A stretch of DNA of 7,913 bases from RBG-13-66-14 sp964436465 (lineage in GTDB: Bacteria; RBG-13-66-14): contig CAYTCV010000084.1 of NCBI GenBank assembly GCA_964436465.1, positions 1 through 7,913 of the forward strand. The letters run 5' to 3'. The notes below the pieces were generated by a model. That model was not told the origin of the DNA, ran no database searches, and saw nothing but the letters and a program-made list of their open reading frames with translations. Position numbers and translations under genes: made by a program. Positions 1 through 6,054 of this stretch are shown here, piece by piece; position 1 is the first letter of the stretch, and the number at the start of each line of letters is the position of its first letter.

Positions 1-126
1 CCAATATGCAAAGAATAAACCCACAAGTGTACCAAGTGAGCCAACTGCGGCAAGGATTGATAGTAGAATTTCCCACCAGTCTTTATTAATAAATATTATC
101 ATTGCTTGGCTAAAACTTATTTGCAT
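1..126 (-). CDS. Partial small membrane protein, AT-rich (N-terminal 42 residues)
   Basis: An open frame of 42 codons begins with ATG at 124-126 and runs in frame to the window edge without a stop, so only the N-terminus is visible. An AGGAA Shine-Dalgarno lies about 8 bases upstream of the ATG. The peptide begins MQISFSQAMI, carries a DWWE interfacial motif at residues 16-19 and then a hydrophobic stretch at residues 20-42 (rich in L, V, G, A, F) that reads as a transmembrane helix. This 'WWE plus one helix' start is common in small bacterial membrane proteins of unknown function. The codons are strongly AT-rich (ATA, TTT, ATT, AAT, AAA), unlike every other gene in the window, which suggests recent acquisition. 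The gene is divergent from the acetyltransferase at 165. The product cannot be named. I am fairly sure it is coding, because frame, ribosome site and membrane segment agree, but it is short. Confidence 0.6.
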   Translation of the reverse strand, partial: MQISFSQAMIIFINKDWWEILLSILAAVGSLGTLVGLFFAYW

Positions 127-164
127 AAAAATATTTCCTATGCGCTTAGTTAAGCAGTATTAGC

Positions 165-1106
165 ATGTTGAACATTCGCCGTTACCAATCTGATGATTTA
201 CCCGCGCTGGTGGAGATGTCCAATCTGGACAACCCCCTCCCCACCTCGCTTTCCATCGCCCGCCACGGGGAGGAGAACCGCCCCCCGGATAAGCTCTTCA
301 TCCGCTTCATCGGCGAACAGGACGGCCGGTTGATGGCCTCCGGCGCCATCGTAGGCGGCTGGTTCACCGACCCGGCGACGTTCCAGGTCGGCTGCTTCGT
401 TCACCCGGATTACCGGGGCCGGGGCCACGGCCGCACTCTCTGGACCTTACTCGAAAGCCAGTTGGGTTATCTGGCCTGGAAAAAACTTCTGGCGCAGACG
501 TGGGCGGACCGGGATGCGGCGCTGGCGATGCTGGCGCGGCGCGGATTCACCGTCGCCCACGAGGACCTCTTCCTCCGCCGGTCGCTGGCGCGCTACGAAA
601 AGCCGGCGGACTTTGACGAGCGCATCCGGCGCGTCGAGCTACAGGGAATTGTAATCCGGCCCTACGCCGAAATCAACGACAATGATAAGGAACGGCGGCT
701 GTGGCGCATCTTCGAGGACTCGGAGGCCGACGTGCCCCACGCCGCGCCGTACCGCAAGCGGGACTTCGAGGAGTGGAAGAAAGCCTTCGAGAGCCCGTCC
801 CTGGACACCGACACCTACGTCGTGGCCCTGGACGGGGATGAGTTCGTGGGGGTGACGGGGCTGGTGGAGCCGGGGGGCAAAGATGCGCCCGCCATGCCGC
901 TCATCACGGGCACGGTCCCGGCCTGGCGCGGGCGGGGCGTCGCCATGGCGCTCAAGTACGCCGCGATGGAGATGTACACAGAGCGGGGCGTGCCGGCGCT
1001 GGTGACCGGCAACGCCCGGGAGAACGCCGCCATGCTCGCCATAAACAAAAAGCTCGGCTTCGAGCCGATGCCGTCCATGTTGAGCCTGGTCAAGGAGCGC
1101 GCCTAG
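165..1106 (+). CDS. Tandem-domain GNAT family N-acetyltransferase
   Basis: This 313-residue protein contains two GNAT (Gcn5-related) acetyltransferase domains, which transfer an acetyl group from acetyl-CoA to an amine. The N-terminal domain (about 1-140) opens with the family's usual start (IRRYQSDDLPALVEM), has the acetyl-CoA phosphate-binding loop RGRGHGR at 84-90 after the strand VGCFVHPDY, and ends with ARRGFT at 124-129. The C-terminal domain (about 160-313) has RGRGVA at 255-260, the conserved N283 and N287, and INKKLGF at 293-299. Both cofactor loops look intact, so either domain could be catalytic; in many double-GNAT enzymes only one is. The substrate cannot be read from sequence. 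The ATG at 165 fits the family start, but no clear Shine-Dalgarno precedes it. It sits just inside the change from AT-rich to GC-rich DNA and is convergent with the next gene, with 4 bases between the two stops. Confidence 0.88.
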   Translation: MLNIRRYQSDDLPALVEMSNLDNPLPTSLSIARHGEENRPPDKLFIRFIGEQDGRLMASGAIVGGWFTDPATFQVGCFVHPDYRGRGHGRTLWTLLESQLGYLAWKKLLAQTWADRDAALAMLARRGFTVAHEDLFLRRSLARYEKPADFDERIRRVELQGIVIRPYAEINDNDKERRLWRIFEDSEADVPHAAPYRKRDFEEWKKAFESPSLDTDTYVVALDGDEFVGVTGLVEPGGKDAPAMPLITGTVPAWRGRGVAMALKYAAMEMYTERGVPALVTGNARENAAMLAINKKLGFEPMPSMLSLVKERA

Positions 1107-1110
1107 AGAG

Positions 1111-1959
1111 TCAATCCTTCTCCTCGGCGGCCTCGTCGGCCTGGCTGTCTATGCGCTCGCCGACGTAGCTCTCCTCCTCGGGTTTTTCCCCTCCGAGGTC
1201 GGGCAGGACGAAGGCCCGGCCGATGTTTTTGTCTATCTCCTCCATCTCGGAGAGGTTCTTCTCCAAGGTCGCGCTCGTGTAGAGGGCGAAGGCGCGCCTG
1301 GTAATCTCCTCGGGCGGGGGCTTGTACCTCCTGATGGCCTTTCTCTCGGCGTCCTTTTGCGCGAAGAGGGCCGCGGCGTCCAGTCCGAGGAAGTGGTTGA
1401 CGAGGTTCAGGTTGGTGAAGACGAGGCGGGCGAGGAGGTCGTCGGCGAGGTTCAGAACCTCGGCGGTCCGGTCGGGCGCCAGGCACTCGATGCGCCCGTG
1501 GAACTCCTTCAGGCGCTCGTTGAGCCGGTCTAGAAGATACAAGGCGGCGTTGAAGGTCAGCTTGAAGTCGGAGCGCAGAAAGGGATTCGAGGTGAGGATG
1601 TGGGTCAGCCGGAGGAGCTCCTCCTCGTCGAAGATGCCGACCTTGGCCAGAAGCCCGTAGGCAGACGGTTTCTCTGTCTCCTTGAGGTAGTTGGCGACTA
1701 TCTTCTCGATGATGCGGTACTTTTCCTCGCCCTGGATCAGCTCCTCGCGCCGCCGGAGGTACTTCAACTCGAACGCGGCCAGAAGCTCCTTCTGACGATG
1801 AGTGTATTCGAGGAAGGCGAGCTTGTACTTCTCCAGAAATTCGCGGCGCTCTCGGCGGCGGTCGATGACGAAGGTGATGAGGATTAGGATGAAGGTGATT
1901 GCCGTAGCGAGGGCCCCGATGATTTGCGCCTCTTCCCAGTACTTCGCCAGCTCGGTCAT
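1111..1959 (-). CDS. Membrane-anchored, helix-rich cytoplasmic protein of unknown function
   Basis: I do not recognise this 282-residue protein. It has no signal peptide. A single transmembrane helix spans about residues 12-32 (AQIIGALATAITFILILITF region), followed at once by RRRERRE at 34-40, so by the positive-inside rule the long C-terminal part faces the cytoplasm. Residues 40-255 are charged and leucine-rich, consistent with long alpha helices and possible coiled coil (for instance 55-95 and 135-185). The tail from about 257 is acidic (E/D-rich). The start has GGAGG only 3 bases upstream, a short spacing, and lies 10 bases after the stop of the preceding secreted-protein gene, so it is probably the last gene of that operon. 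A role anchoring or sensing at the envelope for the co-transcribed exported proteins is inference only. No enzymatic motif is visible. Confidence 0.75.
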   Translation of the reverse strand: MTELAKYWEEAQIIGALATAITFILILITFVIDRRRERREFLEKYKLAFLEYTHRQKELLAAFELKYLRRREELIQGEEKYRIIEKIVANYLKETEKPSAYGLLAKVGIFDEEELLRLTHILTSNPFLRSDFKLTFNAALYLLDRLNERLKEFHGRIECLAPDRTAEVLNLADDLLARLVFTNLNLVNHFLGLDAAALFAQKDAERKAIRRYKPPPEEITRRAFALYTSATLEKNLSEMEEIDKNIGRAFVLPDLGGEKPEEESYVGERIDSQADEAAEEKD

Positions 1960-1969
1960 CGCCCTCCGG

Positions 1970-2833
1970 TCAAGGTGTCCAGCTTATGGTTATCAGCACG
2001 ACGGGGACCGATGAGCCGTCGCCGAAATCGAAGTCGTCCGGCTCGATTCTTATCGAGTAGGCCCCCGCTTTCCAGCGGTGGAAGCCCCCAAACAGGACCT
2101 CCGGCTCGCCGAAGTCGTTCGTGAACTTGTCATACCAGGCCCGGTAGGCCGCGGTGCGCGTCTCGTCGGGCGGGTGCGGCTCGGCGTAGACGACCTCCCT
2201 CAACCGCTCGGTGAACTCGTAGGCGTACCGGAGCAGCCGGCCTTCCTGACGCCCCTCCAGGACGAAGAAGTGGCCCCATCCGCTGCGGTCGGTGCGGGTA
2301 TCGACCGCCCAGCCCGCCTCTTCCAGAGCTTCCAGTACGGTTTGGGTATCTTCGTTCAGGGATAACCCCGGCAGGAAGGGGTCGGCTACTTCGACGCCGA
2401 GGGTGTCGACCTCGTCCCACTTCTTGTTGAAGGTGATTACGACGGCGGGCTCAAAGTCGTTTTTTATGTAATAGTCCTCTGCCACTATATGGATGTTGTA
2501 CTTTTCGGTCTCCCAGTGGTGAAAACCAACCGCGGCCTCGGGTTCGCCGAATATCTCCGTTAACTTGTCGAGCCAGGTCTCGTAGGCCTCAGTACGCGTT
2601 TCATCGGGCGGGTGCGCCTCGGCGTAGTCGATGGCTACCGGCTCCTCCCCGTCCTCTTCCCAGCTGAACTCGATGACCTCGCCGGGACGCTCGCCCCGGA
2701 ACATGAGCCCGTACCATTGGGTCGTCCAGCCGTTATCGAACAGGGCCGCCTCGACCTCATCGGGACCGGCCTCGAGAGCGAGACCGGGCACGAAGGGGTT
2801 CATGAGTGCGGCCGCTACAAGCAATGTCATCAT
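1970..2833 (-). CDS. Secreted paralogue-family protein with two tandem copies of the domain
   Basis: This 287-residue exported protein carries the array's domain twice. A short hydrophobic N-terminus (residues 1-11) is a weak signal peptide. Copy A (about 12-137) starts NPFVPGLAL, has the helix VEAALFDNGW and contains HPPDETRT at 74-81 with FGEPE at 95-99. Copy B (about 150-287) starts ADPFLPGLSL at 150-159, has VLEALEEAGW, then HPPDETRT at 220-227 and FGEPE at 241-245, and ends in a VVLITISW strand. The shared HPPDETRT is not seen in the neighbouring paralogues, so the two halves probably arose by intragenic duplication. The start ATG overlaps the TGA of the upstream gene (ATGA), and a second ATG follows directly; a GAGG site lies about 8 bases upstream. 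The function is unknown; no catalytic residues are recognisable. Confidence 0.85.
   Translation of the reverse strand: MMTLLVAAALMNPFVPGLALEAGPDEVEAALFDNGWTTQWYGLMFRGERPGEVIEFSWEEDGEEPVAIDYAEAHPPDETRTEAYETWLDKLTEIFGEPEAAVGFHHWETEKYNIHIVAEDYYIKNDFEPAVVITFNKKWDEVDTLGVEVADPFLPGLSLNEDTQTVLEALEEAGWAVDTRTDRSGWGHFFVLEGRQEGRLLRYAYEFTERLREVVYAEPHPPDETRTAAYRAWYDKFTNDFGEPEVLFGGFHRWKAGAYSIRIEPDDFDFGDGSSVPVVLITISWTP
1973..2800 (-). repeat. Intragenic tandem duplication of the family domain
   Basis: The two halves of the 1970-2833 gene (about 2423-2800 and 1973-2386) encode the same domain. In the best-conserved stretch, 2154-2194 against 2592-2632, about 35 of 41 bases agree, covering the shared HPPDETRT motif. 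Confidence 0.75.
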
Positions 2834-3258
2834 GTTTCGTTCCTCAGGTAGCGGATGAGCACCACCGACACCTTCTCGCCGCCGCTGAAAATTCTGTCCA
2901 CTTCGAGCACCACGTCGTACCCCTCGGCCTCCCAGAGCGCGTAGTTCTCGTCCGTCTTCACCGGCTCGCCGTACGCCGCGGTGAGCTCATCCAGCCGGAC
3001 GGCGAAGCCCTCCCCCGCGTCCCCCCAGCGCTCGACCAGCGTCACCCCCGCCATGAACCCCTCGTCGTCCCAGCGCAGGGTGAGCTCCAGCGGGCCGGAG
3101 AAGGCGAAGAGGGTTTCGCCGTCGCCCCGGACCTCCCAGCCTGCGGCGATAAGGGCCTCGCCCATATCGGAGTAGGTGGCGTCCCAGGGCGGGCCGGCAT
3201 CGAAGGGAAGCGGAGCCGCGGCGGCGGTTACGGCGAGGATGAGCGGCAGGGCGGTCAA
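2830..3258 (-). CDS. Secreted paralogue-family protein, TTG start, coupled to both neighbours
   Basis: I assign a 142-residue exported protein starting at TTG (3256-3258). This start gives a clean signal peptide (MTALPLILAVTAAAA, residues 1-15, cleavage near A15) and overlaps the upstream gene's stop as TTGA. The frame stays open upstream to 3549, but that extension is arginine/proline-rich and lies antisense-free within the neighbouring gene, so it is rejected. Family features are MGEALIAAGWEV at 32-43 (equivalent to V-x-x-A-L-x-x-x-G-W), the paired strands LTLRWDDEG and GVTLVERW, the helix ending in AAYGEP at 94-99, YALWE at 106-110 and the terminal strand VSVVLIRYL. The usual DPFLPGL is degenerate here (LPFDAGPPW). 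There is no Shine-Dalgarno, so translation probably depends on ribosomes finishing the preceding gene. The stop overlaps the next ATG. Function unknown. Confidence 0.75.
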   Translation of the reverse strand: MTALPLILAVTAAAAPLPFDAGPPWDATYSDMGEALIAAGWEVRGDGETLFAFSGPLELTLRWDDEGFMAGVTLVERWGDAGEGFAVRLDELTAAYGEPVKTDENYALWEAEGYDVVLEVDRIFSGGEKVSVVLIRYLRNET

Positions 3259-3716
3259 TCGAAGAGGAGGATTTCGATGACGGGGTCCAGGCCGTCGGCC
3301 TCGTCCAGATACTTCAGGCGCATCTCGACCACGTACGCCCCCGCGAACCAGCAGGAGGGCTCGTCGTCGGTGACGCTCGCCGACGGCTCGTAGTGGTGGT
3401 TTATGAAACGGTCCCGCCACTCGGAGTAAGCCTCGCCCCAGGTGTCGCCGGGGCAGCGCTGGTGGTACTCGATGGACTTCAGCTCCCCGTGCTCGCCGAA
3501 GCAGTAGGCGACGTCGTAAAGGTCGTCCCGGGTCCCCCACAGGCACCACTCGTCCCAGGAGAGCTTGTAACCTTCGTCCTGGAGTGCCTGCTTGACGGTC
3601 TCCCGCGCGGCGCCGAGCTCCAGCCCCGGCAGGAAGGGGTCCGCGGGGGCCTCGGCCAGCGCCGGTGCCGCCAGGCAGACGACCGCTATAAGCGCGAAGA
3701 ACGTTCTGTGTGTCAT
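3255..3716 (-). CDS. Secreted paralogue-family protein with four mature cysteines
   Basis: The product is a 153-residue exported protein. The ATG at 3714-3716 is chosen because GGAGG lies about 7 bases upstream and a textbook signal peptide follows (residues 1-21, hydrophobic core FFALIAVVCLAAPALA, cleavage after A-L-A or A-E-A). The longer frame to 3845 adds a non-signal, charged extension and is rejected. The mature part begins ADPFLPGLELG at 25-35, then VKQALQDEGY at 41-50, AYSEWRDRF at 96-104, a diverged YEP at 109-111 in place of GEP, WFAGAYVVEM and the final strand VIEILLF. It has four mature cysteines (C58, C72, C88, C122), more than its relatives, suggesting two disulphides in an extracytoplasmic compartment. 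It lies 17 bases after the upstream gene and overlaps the downstream one by 4 bases. Function unknown. Confidence 0.85.
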   Translation of the reverse strand: MTHRTFFALIAVVCLAAPALAEAPADPFLPGLELGAARETVKQALQDEGYKLSWDEWCLWGTRDDLYDVAYCFGEHGELKSIEYHQRCPGDTWGEAYSEWRDRFINHHYEPSASVTDDEPSCWFAGAYVVEMRLKYLDEADGLDPVIEILLFD

Positions 3717-3733
3717 GGGTTTCCTCCGCGGGT

Positions 3734-4219
3734 TCAGGCTCCGGCCCCCTCGAACAGCACCAGGACGACCAGGGTGTACCAGCCCTCGACGTAAAACTCC
3801 GGGGCGTGCAGGTCCAACTCGACGGTGCAGTTCTCGCCCGTCCACCGCAGGAGTTCGCCGTAGGCGCTCTCGACGGTTTTAGGGTCTCCGAATTGCGCGC
3901 TCAGGCGCTCCTTCCAATCGGCATGACTCGCGTCGCGCTGGTCCTCTTCGGCCCAGGCCTCGGCGGTGAGGATGCTGGACGGGCTGCCGTCGGGGGCGTA
4001 CTCGTAGTGCAACAACCACCCCGCCGGATTCTGGGCGTGGACGACTGTCCGCCCGTCGGGGTTGACCCTGCAGTAGTCGAGCTTCCAGTCGGACTCGCCC
4101 ATCGCGCCCGTGACCGCGTCGGGCCCGGCGCCGAGGGGCAGGGTCGGCAGGAAGGGGTCGTAATAGCCGAGGACCGCGACGGTCGATAACAGGATGAGGA
4201 GTACCGACAGACAACGCAC
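3734..4219 (-). CDS. Secreted paralogue-family protein, GTG start
   Basis: I assign 161 residues from GTG at 4217-4219. AGGAGG sits 6 bases upstream (4226-4231), and this start gives a compact signal peptide (MRCLSVLLILLSTVAVLG, residues 1-18). An ATG further out at 4265-4267 would overlap the preceding gene and add an arginine/serine-rich leader, so it is less likely. The mature domain starts YYDPFLPTLPLGAG at 19-32, followed by VTGAMGESDW at 36-45, the strand pair WLLHYEYAPDG and SILTAEAW, the helix DWKERLSAQFGDP at 101-113, LLRW, TVELDL and the hydrophobic final strand LVVLVLF. FGDP stands in for the family's FGEP. Two mature cysteines (C50, C131) could pair. It follows the upstream gene by 10 bases and precedes the next by 17. 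Function unknown. Confidence 0.85.
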   Translation of the reverse strand: MRCLSVLLILLSTVAVLGYYDPFLPTLPLGAGPDAVTGAMGESDWKLDYCRVNPDGRTVVHAQNPAGWLLHYEYAPDGSPSSILTAEAWAEEDQRDASHADWKERLSAQFGDPKTVESAYGELLRWTGENCTVELDLHAPEFYVEGWYTLVVLVLFEGAGA

Positions 4220-4225
4220 GGTGAG

Positions 4226-4231
4226 CCTCCT
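4226..4231 (-). promoter_or_regulatory. Shine-Dalgarno that fixes the GTG start at 4219
   Basis: The minus strand reads AGGAGG six bases before GTG at 4217-4219. It shares two bases with the TAG stop of the upstream gene (4230-4232), so termination and re-initiation occur at nearly the same place. This perfect site is the main reason for preferring the GTG over the upstream ATG. Confidence 0.75.
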
Positions 4232-4688
4232 AGAGGAAGGTGAGGCTGCAGGCGAGGGTGGCCGCACCGCCCCCGGATTCGGTGACCTCGAACCAGATTT
4301 CCATGCCGGGGATGTTCCAGTAGTGGAACGTCTCCGTGTCCAACATGGGTTTTCCGTTCACGAGCTTGAACCATTCCACCCATTCGGCGAGACGGTCCTT
4401 GCACTTCCAGGAATCGTCCCACTGCTCGGTGTAGGCGACGTCCCGCAGGTAGTTCTCATCGAACCAGCTCAGTTTGAGGGTCGCCTCGTCCCGCGTGGCG
4501 GAAAGGGACAGGTTGTCCTCGGCGGTTTCCACCTCCCAGCCGTCGTCGGTAAGTAGAGAGGCCACCGCTTCCACGGTAGTCTCGCTGGACAGGTCGAGGC
4601 TCAGAGGATAGATGGGTGTCTCCTCCCCGGCGCTGCTCACCGAGGCGAAAACGGTAATTACCGCAATCAGCGCAAGGAGCCTCTTCAC
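4230..4688 (-). CDS. Secreted paralogue-family protein, first gene of the six-gene operon
   Basis: This 152-residue exported protein starts at GTG (4686-4688) with a clear signal peptide (MKRLLALIAVITVFASVSSA, cleavage near residue 20). The family pattern is present but diverged: IYPLSLDL at 26-33 replaces DPFLPGL, then VASLLTDDGWEV at 42-53, LKLSWFDENY and DVAYTEQW at 83-90, the helix AEWVEWFKLVNGKP at 101-114 (GKP for GEP), FHYWNIPGMEIWFEV at 121-135 and ACSLTFL. A G-rich AAGGGGGG tract upstream can serve as ribosome site. About 20 bases further upstream, GGAAGGTGAAA resembles the ribosome sites of the next two paralogues, perhaps a relic of a shared ancestral leader. The 94-base gap before it shows no convincing promoter, so it may be read through from the 4783-5277 gene. 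Function unknown. Confidence 0.83.
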   Translation of the reverse strand: MKRLLALIAVITVFASVSSAGEETPIYPLSLDLSSETTVEAVASLLTDDGWEVETAEDNLSLSATRDEATLKLSWFDENYLRDVAYTEQWDDSWKCKDRLAEWVEWFKLVNGKPMLDTETFHYWNIPGMEIWFEVTESGGGAATLACSLTFL

Positions 4689-4782
4689 CTGTCCCCCCCT
4701 TGGTTTAATCTTTTTTCACCTTCCGCCGGGTTAGCTCCAGGCGGCCTTCCCCACGAATCTAACGGCTCGGGTGTACGCCGGC

Positions 4783-5277
4783 TCACAAAATCTGAAGTTT
4801 GTAGATGTTTATCATGGTCGTGGGTGTCTCGGTTTCGCCGGCGATGTAAGTTTTATCGTACAGCTTTACCTCGTAACCCATATAGGACCAATGCGCTTGG
4901 TGCTCGTCCACCTCGTTCGGCTCGCCGTAGTACATCTTCAGCCACTCGAGCCATATCGGGTACGCCTTGTTGCAACCCCCGATGGACGACCACTCCTCGA
5001 GATAGGTCAAGAGGACGAAGCGGTTGTAAACGTTGAAACTGTAGATGAGCGTCCGGTTCCCCGACACGCCGCGGACGCGGAAGGTGGGGTCTATGTCCAG
5101 GTTGCGCCACTCCGAGCTGGTCTCCCAACCGGCCTCCTTGAGAGCGGCCTCGACCTGGAGGGACGTGTCCCCGATGAAGAGGCCGTCGAGGAAGGGGTCG
5201 GGCATCCTTTCGGTATCATCGGCCGCCGCCGTGACGGCCAGGCAGAGGGGGAGAAGGATTAGACAACCGATGCGCAT
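4783..5277 (-). CDS. Secreted paralogue-family protein, close duplicate of the 5443-5982 gene
   Basis: This is a 164-residue exported protein. ATG at 5275-5277 is chosen because AAGGTGG lies just upstream and a signal peptide follows (MRIGCLILLPLCLAVTAAA, residues 1-19). The in-frame ATG at 5317-5319 overlaps the -10 element of the promoter and so would not be on the transcript. The mature domain has PDPFLDGLFIG at 26-36, VEAALKEAGW at 42-51, IYSFNVYNRF, LTYLEEW at 90-96, IWLEWLKMYYGEP at 108-120, AHWSYMGYEVKLY at 128-140 and TMINIY. About 53 of the first 68 residues match its upstream neighbour; similarity falls off afterwards, so the N-terminal half is conserved and the C-terminal half diversifies. 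It has its own promoter. Function unknown. Confidence 0.88.
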   Translation of the reverse strand: MRIGCLILLPLCLAVTAAADDTERMPDPFLDGLFIGDTSLQVEAALKEAGWETSSEWRNLDIDPTFRVRGVSGNRTLIYSFNVYNRFVLLTYLEEWSSIGGCNKAYPIWLEWLKMYYGEPNEVDEHQAHWSYMGYEVKLYDKTYIAGETETPTTMINIYKLQIL

Positions 5278-5318
5278 GGTTCCACCTTCCGAGGCTGTGG
5301 TTCGATGAGGACTATCCA

Positions 5319-5347
5319 ATGATAATCGTGCCCTCCGACCGGGTCAA
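5319..5347 (-). promoter_or_regulatory. Sigma70-type promoter of the 4783-5277 gene
   Basis: Reading the minus strand, -35 TTGACC (5342-5347) and -10 TATCAT (5319-5324) are separated by 17 bases. Transcription would start near 5312, giving a leader of about 35 bases. The same elements with the same spacing occur upstream of the paralogue at 6026-6054, so the promoter was duplicated with the gene and has been conserved while the spacer changed. Confidence 0.75.
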
Positions 5348-5360
5348 GGGCGGGTCGCCC
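5348..5360. promoter_or_regulatory. Inverted repeat abutting the -35 element (possible operator), copy 1
   Basis: GGGCG, 3 bases, CGCCC: perfect five-base arms ending exactly where the -35 element begins. The paralogous promoter at 6055-6067 has the same arms at the same place with a different central triplet. It could be a regulator site or part of a hairpin at the end of the upstream transcript; no T-tract follows, so a factor-independent terminator is unlikely. Confidence 0.4.
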
Positions 5361-5442
5361 CCCGACTCTCCCCGTCATTACGTCGTTCAGCGCACAGATT
5401 GGATGGGCCGGGGACCCTGGACGACGGGCGGGAATCCTCCGG

Positions 5443-5982
5443 TCAATCCCCTCGGGGCTTGATGTTGACTTCGTTCTCGGTGGGAAGGACGTAGTTGCTT
5501 TTCGGGAAGATGGTTATCATCACGGTGGGCATGGTGTTCAGGTCGTCGTAGAAAGTCCGGTTGTACATCTTCGCCTCGTACCCTTCACTGGCCCAGTGGG
5601 GATAACCGTCATCTCCCATGTCCGAGGCCCCGAAGATGGTGCTGAGCCATTCCGACCAGGTCTCGCACGCGTTGTCGCGCGTCTTGATGGCCGGCCACTG
5701 TTCGAGATATTTCACCTGGCCCAGCCGGCCGTAGACGTTGAACTCGTAGAAGAGCCTGAGGTTTTCCTTCTCGGCCGTCACGCGGTATATAGGGTCTATA
5801 TCGAGGTTGTACCACTCCGAGGTCGTTTCCCACCCGTCCTCCTTGAGGGCGGCCTCGACCTGCGTGGCTATGTCCCCGATGAACAGGCCGTCGATAAAGG
5901 GGTCGGGCAGCTTTACGGTGTCCTCGGCCGACGCCGCTACGGCCAGGCAGAGGGGAAGAAGTATTAGACAACCGATGCGCAT
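5443..5982 (-). CDS. Secreted paralogue-family protein, close duplicate of the 4783-5277 gene
   Basis: This is a 179-residue exported protein. The ATG at 5980-5982 follows an AAGGTG ribosome site. The signal peptide is MRIGCLILLPLCLAVAASA (residues 1-19, cleavage at A-S-A). The domain shows PDPFIDGLFIG at 26-36, VEAALKEDGW at 42-51, FYEFNVYGRL at 78-87, VKYLEQW at 90-96, TWSEWLSTIFG at 108-118, PHWASEGYEAKMY at 128-140 and PTVMITIF at 152-159. The family's GEP is lost after IFG (GAS instead). A polar tail of about 20 residues after ITIFP is absent from its sister. It has its own promoter at 6026-6054. A 165-base gap separates it from the next gene. Function unknown; close sequence relation to its neighbour indicates a comparatively recent tandem duplication. 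Confidence 0.88.
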   Translation of the reverse strand: MRIGCLILLPLCLAVAASAEDTVKLPDPFIDGLFIGDIATQVEAALKEDGWETTSEWYNLDIDPIYRVTAEKENLRLFYEFNVYGRLGQVKYLEQWPAIKTRDNACETWSEWLSTIFGASDMGDDGYPHWASEGYEAKMYNRTFYDDLNTMPTVMITIFPKSNYVLPTENEVNIKPRGD

Positions 5983-6025
5983 GTTTCACCTTCTGATGTT
6001 GTGGTTCGATGTGGGCCGCGTTGGA

Positions 6026-6054
6026 ATGATAGTCGCGCGTTCCGACGGGGTCAA
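6026..6054 (-). promoter_or_regulatory. Sigma70-type promoter of the 5443-5982 gene
   Basis: On the minus strand, TTGACC (6049-6054) and TATCAT (6026-6031) are 17 bases apart. The predicted start is near 6019, giving a leader of about 37 bases. Hexamers and spacing are identical to the promoter at 5319-5347. Confidence 0.75.

Larger units (their letters stand above)
5074..5360 (-). repeat. Direct repeat, copy 1: duplicated promoter, leader and 5' half of gene
   Basis: This segment matches 5779-6067. It covers the inverted repeat, promoter, untranslated leader (sharing ATCGAACCACA and AAGGTG) and roughly the first 68 codons. Beyond these codons the two genes diverge quickly. Confidence 0.7.

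Noticed and set aside
1107..1110. Possible bidirectional terminator between the convergent genes
   Set aside because: Only four bases separate the stops and I see no hairpin with a T-tract; any terminator would have to lie within the coding regions.
2806..3393. Plus-strand open frame of 195 codons
   Set aside because: It is antisense to two family genes whose minus-strand reading gives signal peptides, conserved motifs and overlapping stop/start codons; the plus-strand product has low-complexity composition.
5278..5319. Upstream ATG at 5317-5319 for the 4783-5277 gene
   Set aside because: It overlaps the promoter -10 element, and the duplicated sister gene begins at the position equivalent to 5277.
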